The notes under the pieces are model-generated. The model was not told where the DNA came from. It did not search any database and saw only the letters and a program-made list of their open reading frames with translations. The position numbers and the translations under genes are program-made. A stretch of DNA of 64,000 nucleotides from Auanema rhodensis (Eukaryota > Nematoda > Chromadorea > Rhabditida > Rhabditidae): the NCBI GenBank assembly GCA_964057225.1, contig OZ059895.1, forward strand, positions 6,758,001 to 6,822,000, in the 5' to 3' direction. Below are positions 24,069 through 31,800 of this stretch, in pieces (position 1 is the stretch's first letter; the number at the start of each line of letters is the position of its first letter).

Positions 24069-24716
24069 TTAAACACTGAATATATTTCTGGCTACATAAA
24101 CAATAGGGTGCTCCGCTGTTATATCTGATAGTATACGCTGTTTCTCATTTGTTAAAGGATGGTTGTCAATCAGTAAATGACTATAGGGTGTAGACATTGC
24201 ATCATCATATGCTTCTAGAGCATTTTTAAAGCGGGGGCCAAATAATTGTTGCAGACAATTACGTATTTGTAATATATCCGAATGACTTTTCATCAGTATT
24301 ATATATGTACTATTAATTCGACTGGTCCTGTCTAGCTGAAATGCAGCTTGCACAAGATTAAACACTGCCAAATTCCAGTGATGTGCCCACACTGTAAAAA
24401 TGTTGTTGAGTAATTCTTTAGCCGCTTTATTCGATGAGAAAAAATTCATCAAATCATCCAGCACTAGTATGGTGTTTACTCCCTTTTGCTCTTTTATTAT
24501 ATCCGGATCAGGTGGTCCTTGAATAACTATTAAACGCTCATCATTTAATGGAACACCTGACGATGTTCCACATTGACTGAACCAGAATATTCTATCAATG
24601 GGGACGTTGAAAAACTTTTCAGTATTTTCACATATACGTTTTATAAGGGTAGTTTTACCACATTGCGTTGCCCCTATTACAGTTGTCTGACTGGGTAGTT
24701 TGAAGCTGAAAACCAT
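24069..24716 (-). CDS. ATP: FtsK/HerA-type DNA packaging ATPase
   Basis: P-loop ATPase of the A32-like genome-packaging group, expected to drive DNA into capsids. The protein has 215 aa from the first ATG in frame (24716); the frame extends upstream to 24749 without an ATG. Walker A is GATQCGKTT at residues 15-23 and Walker B is ILVLDD at 83-88. A later DRTSRINSTY segment fits the sensor or arginine region. No frame break. It is divergently transcribed from the penton-like gene, with a 79-bp gap that probably holds both promoters. Together with the capsid genes and protease it forms the morphogenesis module. Confidence 0.93.
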   Translation of the reverse strand: MVFSFKLPSQTTVIGATQCGKTTLIKRICENTEKFFNVPIDRIFWFSQCGTSSGVPLNDERLIVIQGPPDPDIIKEQKGVNTILVLDDLMNFFSSNKAAKELLNNIFTVWAHHWNLAVFNLVQAAFQLDRTSRINSTYIILMKSHSDILQIRNCLQQLFGPRFKNALEAYDDAMSTPYSHLLIDNHPLTNEKQRILSDITAEHPIVYVARNIFSV

Positions 24717-24795
24717 AATCAACCACTCGTAAATGTACCTATAATGCAAATGATTTCATTTATACTAGTGTGCACGCATCAGGTGGTGGTCTCTG
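24717..24795. promoter_or_regulatory. Divergent promoter region, ATPase / minor capsid gene
   Basis: A 79-bp gap between two start codons facing away from each other. It contains AT-rich TATAAT-like and TTTATACT-like segments, but no clear consensus TATA box. The region must contain or overlap both transcription starts unless the genes are read from longer transcripts. Confidence 0.4.
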
Positions 24796-25653
24796 ATGGA
24801 TGACTTTTACATTACTTTGCCGTCATCAGTTGACTCTGAAAAAAGTAATACCTCATCAGTGTTTCTTACCAGGTTACCTGAAACATTAAGGCTACGCAAT
24901 AACAGATATTGCATTGGGCTGACAGACATAATTTTTCCGTGTTCGATATTAAATGTACAAGAAAATCTTTCTTATACACTACGTTTTTCCAACAGAAAGT
25001 TTATTCTGCACTTGCCCAAAGGTAACTATGCAAATGGTGATGAAATAATACGCGGAATCAATGCTGGAAAAGAACAATTTATTGCTAGCAGCACTAAACC
25101 TCTTGGAGCTGAGGAAGAAGCACGTATAAAGGGTTTGATAGATAAAGATGAAGATGTGAAAAAGTGGTATAATAATCGACAAGCTGAGGCTAAACTTGTC
25201 AAGGAAATGCTGGCAGACGCCACGTTTCGATTTAACAAAACACTACAACGCATAGAGTTTGTAACAAGTAAGCGGCTATTATTGAATGCAACACTCGGTG
25301 ATGCTCTCGCATATTTTCTTGGCTTTGAGAATAAAATTATCAACGACACGTTAATAGCCAGGCGCCCCATTGATTTTTCAAATAACATTAATACAATGTA
25401 TATATATTGTGATATTGTAGAATATTCCATTCTCGGTAATGTGAAAGCTAATTTACTTGCATGTTTACCTGTACCACCTCCCACTGAATTTGGTAAAATG
25501 ATTGCCAAAACATTTAATCCTATTCGTTATGTACCAATCACTAAGCAAACACTCGATACTATACGTATTGAAATTTTAGATGAATTTGGCCGCCCTATGC
25601 AATTTAATTATGGTTCTACAGTTGTTACATTACATGTTAAAAATGTGAAATAA
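24796..25653 (+). CDS. PX: Minor capsid protein, penton-like single jelly roll
   Basis: 285 aa, ATG at 24796. The N-terminus has the layout typical of Maverick minor capsid proteins: a short MDDFYITLPSS start, a Ser/Asn-rich linker, then FLTRLPETLRL and a WEVGL-like block here reading YCIGLTDIIFP. Beta strands alternate through the rest, interrupted by a charged helical insertion at about residues 90-135, and the final part returns to strand-rich sequence. In virions this protein would form pentamers at capsid vertices. No catalytic motif is expected. The stop codon overlaps an AATAAA signal at 25649-25654. The assignment rests on position, size and N-terminal pattern, so it is good but not proven without a profile search. 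Confidence 0.82.
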   Translation: MDDFYITLPSSVDSEKSNTSSVFLTRLPETLRLRNNRYCIGLTDIIFPCSILNVQENLSYTLRFSNRKFILHLPKGNYANGDEIIRGINAGKEQFIASSTKPLGAEEEARIKGLIDKDEDVKKWYNNRQAEAKLVKEMLADATFRFNKTLQRIEFVTSKRLLLNATLGDALAYFLGFENKIINDTLIARRPIDFSNNINTMYIYCDIVEYSILGNVKANLLACLPVPPPTEFGKMIAKTFNPIRYVPITKQTLDTIRIEILDEFGRPMQFNYGSTVVTLHVKNVK

Positions 25654-25663
25654 ATGTTTTATT
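25649..25663. terminator. Back-to-back poly(A) signals, minor capsid / zinc-finger gene
   Basis: AATAAA on plus at 25649-25654 includes the stop codon of the penton-like gene. AATAAA on minus at 25658-25663 overlaps the stop of the C2H2 gene. The 3' ends are separated by only a few bases. Confidence 0.55.
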
Positions 25664-26123
25664 CAACAGTTATACAAGACCACATTACGATTTTCGAAGG
25701 TTTAAAAGGTAGTTCAGCGCCGTTTTGTTCGATGCGCGGCTCGTGTTGTGAATATTCTCGGTTACTATTGCAGCGGCATCGTTTTGGTTCGGTTGACTGT
25801 ACAAACTCCTCAGTTTTTTCAGAGGGTTCGCTGGTATCATTTCCATCACCATCTTTACCATTCGTTCCATTACTATTATGAAGACGCCGAATATGACGCT
25901 GACAATTGAATCTTGTTCCAAAAGTTTCACTACAATAAGGGCACAAACGTCTACGAACACCATCCAAATGTCCATATTTTTGAATAAAGTCAGCATTGCT
26001 GATATAACTGTTACATACGGGTTGAATCCCGTCATGTCTTTTTAATACGTGATCACTAAAATGCTTGGCTGATGAAAATATTTCCTTGCACGTAACACAA
26101 TACTTGTTACATAAAAGTTCCAT
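25659..26123 (-). CDS. C2H2 zinc-finger protein, 154 aa
   Basis: From the ATG at 26123 (an upstream in-frame GTG at 26147 is not used) the protein begins with two canonical C2H2 fingers. Finger 1 is C9-x2-C12-x12-H25-x4-H30. Finger 2 is C61-x2-C64-x12-H77-x4-H82. After residue 85 it is Asn/Gly/Asp/Glu/Ser-rich and probably disordered. Its role is unknown. Two fingers could bind element DNA or host promoters, so a regulator is plausible. C2H2 genes are occasional cargo in Mavericks rather than core genes. It converges with the penton-like gene and is read in the same direction as the protease and the 56-aa ORF. Confidence 0.8.
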   Translation of the reverse strand: MELLCNKYCVTCKEIFSSAKHFSDHVLKRHDGIQPVCNSYISNADFIQKYGHLDGVRRRLCPYCSETFGTRFNCQRHIRRLHNSNGTNGKDGDGNDTSEPSEKTEEFVQSTEPKRCRCNSNREYSQHEPRIEQNGAELPFKPSKIVMWSCITVE

Positions 26124-26164
26124 TAGAGGAAAATAAAAAACAACCACACACAGTCAACTCACTT

Positions 26165-26335
26165 TTATATAATGAGTGGAATAATGACTAGTGTTGTACA
26201 AAAACCTAGTCCCAGAGATATTCCTTTAATGAATGGCACTGAAATACGTTTCAAAATCTTTTTGTACAGGGGTGTTGGCACAGATTGTTCCAACGTGTAT
26301 CTTATACATAATTCACAGTGACAGGGAATATTCAT
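26165..26335 (-). CDS. Small predicted membrane protein, 56 aa
   Basis: A 57-codon ATG-to-TAA frame filling the gap between the zinc-finger gene (42 nt downstream) and the protease gene (46 nt upstream), on the same strand. The N-terminus has a C-H-C-x2-C cluster, the middle is basic (YKKILKR), and the last 20 or so residues are a continuous hydrophobic Gly/Leu/Ile/Val segment that could span a membrane. I recognise no family. A 49-aa plus-strand frame (26172-26321) covers the same bases. The minus frame is preferred because of its membrane-segment design and the strand of its neighbours. Confidence 0.45.
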   Translation of the reverse strand: MNIPCHCELCIRYTLEQSVPTPLYKKILKRISVPFIKGISLGLGFCTTLVIIPLII

Positions 26336-26381
26336 AACTGACCACCTAATGTAGCAGGTGACGTTTTAATGGCGAGGTTGA

Positions 26382-26837
26382 TCATATGCTAGATAATTTA
26401 TAGTCGAATACTTTATGCATAAACGCTTTAATAAAGACATCATCGTTTTGTAATAGTTTAAAAAATGAACAAATGCTTTCAAATGTATTACCAGCTGACA
26501 ACATTAGTATTACAAATATTGCATAACCACCACAAGTGTATTCAATTATGCGTTGTGGTTTGCAAGTATTAACTTTTACATTTTTATATTTGGCCAGATA
26601 ATGACGAATGTACTTGTTCATTTTATAACCCAAGCTACAGAAAAAGTAGGCTTGATCATTACGTACAAAGATGACTTGCCAATGTGTGCCCGGTCTATCG
26701 TGTGTGTCAGTATTTACAACAAGTGCAAAGTTCTTTCGACGTGTTTTGGGTAGAGTATCCGCGCTAAATACACCGAGGAATAGTTTTCGAGTGATGCGGA
26801 CAGATCGCAATAGTGACGCTATTTCAGACGAATACAT
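26382..26837 (-). CDS. PRO: Adenain-like cysteine protease
   Basis: 151 aa, ATG at 26837. It belongs to the C5/Ulp1-like fold used by adenoviruses and Mavericks to mature virion proteins. Readable landmarks are H52 in the THWQVIF block, the FFxSLG strand at 65-70, Q95 (oxyanion hole) and nucleophile C102 in TCGGYAIF. The Q-to-C spacing of 7 matches adenain. The residue before SLG, normally Asp (or Glu in adenain), is Cys67, encoded TGT. That either weakens the triad or means another residue supplies the charge. The rest of the frame is intact. It is divergent from the plus-strand virion genes across a 50-bp gap. Confidence 0.9.
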   Translation of the reverse strand: MYSSEIASLLRSVRITRKLFLGVFSADTLPKTRRKNFALVVNTDTHDRPGTHWQVIFVRNDQAYFFCSLGYKMNKYIRHYLAKYKNVKVNTCKPQRIIEYTCGGYAIFVILMLSAGNTFESICSFFKLLQNDDVFIKAFMHKVFDYKLSSI

Positions 26838-26887
26838 TTAGTAAAATGATCTAGTGTAACTTTTGTATTGCGCACGTGCGGTTCAAT
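26838..26887. promoter_or_regulatory. Divergent promoter region, protease / virion genes
   Basis: 50 bp between the protease ATG and the first plus-strand ATG. It contains the perfect palindrome CGCACGTGCG at 26871-26880, centred on a CACGTG E-box, eight bases before the plus-strand ATG. No TATA box is evident. Confidence 0.4.
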
Positions 26888-27340
26888 ATGCCACACCTCC
26901 TTCTAGACTTGAACTCAATTCAATGGACAACACTTTTGAATCAACAAATGGGTGGGGCGCCATTTAGTGGAATGATGTTTCAACGTGGTATGCAGAGAGG
27001 TCATGGCCTGGGTGGTATACTGGCAACATTGGCATCGTTTTTACCACGCATTATTCAATCACCTATAGCCCAAAATCTCATCAATGCTGGAAGGAATGCA
27101 TTATCCAGTGCTGTAAGCAATAGTCCAGTTGTAAATTCACCTCTTGGCGGCCAGTTGCTAAAAACTAGCAATGAAATTGTTGATGGGGTGCTCAAGGGCG
27201 ATAATATCAAGCAAACTCTTAAAACAGCCGGCCGGCAGGCTATACGAGATCTTACCGGTTTGGGCAAGCGGCGACGACGCAAAACCACAAAACCTCATAA
27301 GCGTCTGTGCATAACTCGTGAGCGGTCGTATCGTATTTAA
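26888..27340 (+). CDS. Basic Gly-rich virion-type protein, 150 aa
   Basis: The first ATG in frame is at 26888; a GTG at 26876 lies upstream. Residues 21-45 are Gly/Met-rich. Residues 41-78 form a hydrophobic and amphipathic helical region (GGILATLASFLPRII). Residues 88-122 are a second helical region with NEIVDGVL and GRQAIRDL. Residues 127-140 are strongly basic (GKRRRRK, PHKR). Size, position just before the major capsid gene, and the amphipathic-helix plus basic-tail design suggest a virion-internal protein comparable in role to adenovirus pVI or pX. That is inference, not a demonstrated homology. Its TAA is followed at once by the ATG of the major capsid gene, with no spacer. Confidence 0.72.
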   Translation: MPHLLLDLNSIQWTTLLNQQMGGAPFSGMMFQRGMQRGHGLGGILATLASFLPRIIQSPIAQNLINAGRNALSSAVSNSPVVNSPLGGQLLKTSNEIVDGVLKGDNIKQTLKTAGRQAIRDLTGLGKRRRRKTTKPHKRLCITRERSYRI

Positions 27341-28675
27341 ATGGCTAAATTGATAGATTCAAAATCAGCACAAGCACTTTTACCTAATATTAATTATAGT
27401 GACATACCGGCGTCGGCATTAGGTGTTGAATCCACTCGTACTGTACAAGTTCCTTTAAAAAATACTTTTCTTCCTCAAGGACCATGGGAATTTGTTATAG
27501 CCCAAAATTCCAAATCATTTCTTAATCTGAGAAGGTGTTGGTTGAATGTAAAATTCAAAATTGTAACCACAAACGGTGATCCAGTACCAGACAACCTTGT
27601 TTTTGCACCATGCCAACAATTTGCAGCCAGTTTGATACACTCGTATCATTTAAAAATTGGTGATGTTAGCGTGTATGACTCTACCGTAAATCATGCCTAC
27701 AAAACATATATTGAGAATATTCTAATGTATAGCAACGATGTTAAAGAGAGCAAACTTGCCATATCAGGCTATTATGCGGATAGATATATAGATAATGCAG
27801 CCAGTCCTGGCTTTAGAGCGCGACAAGGGCTTGTTAAAAATGGCATATTGTGTGAGATGGCTGCTCCCATCAGTATCGACTTATTCAATCAGGAACGACT
27901 GTTTGTAAACTATTCAAAAATGGAGCTAACTGCATATCCAAACCGTGATAATTTCTTAATTGACACACTTGGATGGAATAATGAAAGCAAGGATGCTGCA
28001 ATGAAGGAGGAGTTTCCAAACCTGAAAATAGATATCAACGATGTGCACTTGCTTATTCAAGAGTTTGATCTAAACGCTGGATTAGCTATGGCTATAGAAG
28101 ATAAACTTGTAAAGGAACGAATACACTACCCCATGACGTCAGTGAAAATGCGCTCTTATTTCATAGAAGGAGGTCGTTTGGATTCACCCAATAACATATT
28201 ATTCACGTCGCATACACCGAAACGTGTTGTAGTAGGTCTTGTCGGCGCACACGCCTATAATGGTACTTTTAAACATTCGCCATTCAACTTTAAACCGTTT
28301 GAATTGAAAAATATATACTTGACGCTCAACAATCGGGTAATACCTACCCGCCCTTATAATTTAGAATGGCGTTCTTCCTATGCCACAGCATATATTGACA
28401 TGTTGGAGGGTTTGGGTCTTGGTCGTACAGATTCATCCAATGGTATTACACCAGCAATGTATAAAACCGGCTTCACATTTTTTGTATTTGATATTTCACC
28501 GACTGTACACTCGTCCGAGTTATTTGATGTTATACGACAAGGTAATGTGGCCCTGAAATTGGAATTTGGTCAACAAACGCCGCAAGAGGGTTTATATGCT
28601 ATTGTTTATGCAGAATATGACTCTATTCTTTCAATTGACAACAATCGTGCTCCATATATTGATACCAGTTTGTAA
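27341..28675 (+). CDS. PY: Major capsid protein, double jelly roll (hexon-like)
   Basis: 444 aa starting MAKLIDSK, with ATG directly abutting the previous stop. Sequence is beta-strand-rich throughout, with capsid-type segments: an early FLPQGPWEFVIAQNSKSFLNLRRCWL block, a Gly/Tyr-rich middle (SGYYADRYIDNAASPGF), a mid-protein SIDLFNQERLFVN motif typical of Maverick and adintovirus major capsid proteins, and a late RPYNLEWRSSYATAYIDML segment. Two jelly-roll halves would meet near residue 240. Length is at the short end for the family. No stop or frameshift. It would form the trimeric capsomers that make the icosahedral shell with the penton-like protein. Confidence 0.9.
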   Translation: MAKLIDSKSAQALLPNINYSDIPASALGVESTRTVQVPLKNTFLPQGPWEFVIAQNSKSFLNLRRCWLNVKFKIVTTNGDPVPDNLVFAPCQQFAASLIHSYHLKIGDVSVYDSTVNHAYKTYIENILMYSNDVKESKLAISGYYADRYIDNAASPGFRARQGLVKNGILCEMAAPISIDLFNQERLFVNYSKMELTAYPNRDNFLIDTLGWNNESKDAAMKEEFPNLKIDINDVHLLIQEFDLNAGLAMAIEDKLVKERIHYPMTSVKMRSYFIEGGRLDSPNNILFTSHTPKRVVVGLVGAHAYNGTFKHSPFNFKPFELKNIYLTLNNRVIPTRPYNLEWRSSYATAYIDMLEGLGLGRTDSSNGITPAMYKTGFTFFVFDISPTVHSSELFDVIRQGNVALKLEFGQQTPQEGLYAIVYAEYDSILSIDNNRAPYIDTSL

Positions 28676-28682
28676 TGTATGT

Positions 28683-28725
28683 AATAAACTCTTTAAAACA
28701 TTTGATGAGAAGAATAAAATTTATT
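28683..28725. terminator. Poly(A) signals between major capsid and PolB genes
   Basis: AATAAA occurs on plus at 28683-28688 and 28713-28718, just after the major capsid stop (28673-28675). On minus it lies at 28720-28725, downstream of the PolB stop (28814-28816). The two transcripts converge here. Confidence 0.55.
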
Positions 28726-28813
28726 AATACAACTATACATAAAAATCTATAAATACAACCATATACAAATATACACGCGATAATAAAATTTATAAATTCA
28801 AATATATTAAAAA

Positions 28814-31800
28814 TTATTCACAATAACCATAGGGTAAAGTACTAAAATCGTCTAGATAACAAAGTTTATCCATTACGACCTTGGTACTCTTTGTCATGTC
28901 CATCGTGGATATGGCACCAAGCTGCCTCTTTAATAACGTTGTTTTGGTTTTTAAAACCAATTTTTCTCCATCCATCACGAGTCCTCGAACCAATCGCTCC
29001 ATACTTTGATAGTTTACCACGGTGGCTGCCGTGTGGTCCAGCGTCTGTAATTTTAAAAAGTTTCTCAATAATATATTTTTATACTTACCACTCCCTTTGC
29101 CTTGGTGATATACTTGACCTGACCAGCTGCATTTACTAGCTCATAACTATAAACTTTTGCAGCTGGTGAAACAAATTTGGTCATTGACCAACCATCGGGT
29201 ATTTCTGAGGTTAGTTTACCTAACCATTCACCCTTCATATCCTCAATTGGATCAGGCTGATCGAGGCATTTTAAATAAATTAGAGAATCGGTGTCTAAAT
29301 GATGTACGTTTAAATTGTATACAAAGTATAAAATTACCTGTATACACCAAGTTCTTTCCAATTTTTTCCATTGCCTTATACAATAGTAGCCTTGCATGAG
29401 CGGTTGTATAAGCCGCTATGGCTACATTTGTAAACGGCGCTGGTGCCAGGTGTGAGTCTTCTGGCACTGTTGTACAGTACGCCACATCGTCCACAATTTT
29501 GAAGCCCGTGAGTTCCCTTGCAGGATCAGTTATGATCCTACCAATTTCAGGATCCTCAACACCAATAATCTTGGTTTGGGCTTTATCCGGTCTTTGACCC
29601 ATTTTACCCCATACACTATAAACAAATTTGTAAATTTTTATTTTTAAAAGTTTACATACCTATTCAGCTGTAGTTTGGCAATGCTACGCATGGCCGCATT
29701 CTTTTCAATTTTGTTGCTCTCCAGAGCAACACCAGTGTTCTCCTCGTGCTCTTGGAGATATTTTAGCTGTAAAATTCTATTTAATGCCATACTTTTCATG
29801 ACACATACCTTTTCAGCCTCTGTCATATTTGGCTTAGGCCAGCCCGATGCCTCTTGCTTAATTTTTATGTACTTTTGTACAAAATCCTTGAATAGGCCGC
29901 CTTGCTGCCATTCATCCCAGTGCCAAACCTCATAAACATGAAGCACTTTGTAGCCACGCTGTATGGCACATTCGAGCTCTACATGCGTTACAGTCAGATG
30001 CAGCTTTCGAGCGTCTTCATCATCTTGGTGCGGGCATGTTACATTTTTGCCTCTGTTTGCACATGTGCGGCAGTTTGTAAAAATTAATTTACCGCCTATG
30101 CGTGTTCCTAATACAGGATACAACAAATTTGTGGGTGCAAGCACGTCACATTTCACAAGGCCCTTGTATGGGCAGCATGCCTCAAAACTTTCAAAGCCCT
30201 CAGTAATCACTTTAGGATTACCCACAGGGTAATAGGCATCAAATGCCGTTACATATGGATAAAGTGAACAAAAGTCCACATACTCTAGAGAGTATCTATC
30301 CGAAGCTTGGGCCAAAAGCTTATATGTTTGAGTTCGGCCGCCGGTGAAGGCATCTCGAGGTGCCAATCGAGTTACAACCTCAGTGTCCTTCATAAAATTT
30401 GCCATTTGCTCATTTGATGACATTTGAGCAGTAATTTCGTGTTCCCACACAGTGGTTACACTAATGCCCTGGCTTTGAATAGCTTCAAGACTTTTCATGG
30501 TTTTTTCATAAACCTAAATGTTTCAGGTTAAAATGATTAAAAAAAAGTATTGGTTACCTCTTCCATTGTTTCACCATTTCTGCCTGGTGCAATAGCAGTC
30601 TTGTTGGTGCACTGGGGGCAACCATGATAGATACAGCCATTAAACTACAAAATTTTTTCATTTTTTACATTTATTACAAATTACTCACCTCATAGCCGTG
30701 ATTAGCCACACTGTCATAAGCGTCAAGTAGATAGCGTTGGCCATCTACTCTCACAACAAATTCACCACCATTAAGCTTATGCATTAATGGGCGGCCTAAT
30801 CCGAGTTCTAGCCATTTAATGTATTTTATGGCAATTATACTCTGCTTCTGGCCGGCATAATAACCAGTCTCAGGCAGAATACCCACTTGGTTCTCTTTAA
30901 TGTGGTTCATTTTCAACTGTAATATACTAGTTTTGAAAATGCTTGTATTTTAAAAAACTTGCCTGGAATAAAGAGAAACTGGCAAATGTCATACATTGTA
31001 TGACAGGATTCCAGCCAGTGGTGGCGGTGGCCAACTTCATGTACACTTTCATACAGTTGGTTAAAATACGGACATCTGTCCTACAATATTCCAGAAGCTC
31101 CTCATCAAAATCAAACACACTTTGATTACGCTCCTCATACCAAATATTGAATGAAGCTAGGTCTTCTGCTTTCATTCTAGCAGTACAATAGTAATGCTTT
31201 GGTGGCAAGGATGGTAGCACTTTGCCATAATTTATTGGGTGGTTAAAGAGGTATGGGAATTGTCCTTTACTCATATCAGGTACACCAAATGCCTTGGGTA
31301 ACGCTGATAAGGGTAAAGGCACTAGTAAATAACTATCTTTAAAACATAAATGGTTAATGTTTTGACCTCTTAATGGCTTGACAACCATGCTAATAATCTT
31401 GGTCCCATTTAAAATGGGGTCAGGATATATTCCACGGTTTATCAGCCTAGACACCAAGAAATGTATGTCAAAGCGCGACCCGTTGTGCGCAATCAAAATT
31501 GCATTATCATTCTCAGAAAAGTTGAGTAACCAATCAAGGAAACGATCTGTTACAGACCATTCACTATCACCTTGTTGGTACCCAAAATGACCCTCCTTGG
31601 TTGTGCATTTCTCACAGGAATTGGCATCTATACAACTTTCACAAAATTTGTTATACACAACCATATTGGGCCATTGTTCATCTGCATATTCATGAACATT
31701 TGTGCCGTTTTTTAACACAACTGTTTCAAAGTCATAAAATATAATCTTAAACAAGTAAGCATTACACTTGTAAAGATGTTAAATACAAACCTTGTATTTT

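Noticed and set aside
25026-25508. 160-aa minus frame inside the penton-like gene
   Set aside because: Its composition is that of an antisense shadow, and the plus frame has the clear capsid-type N-terminus.
26172-26321. 49-aa plus-strand frame opposite the 56-aa ORF
   Set aside because: It has an ATG and a stop but no recognisable design. The opposite strand matches its neighbours and has a hydrophobic C-terminal span.
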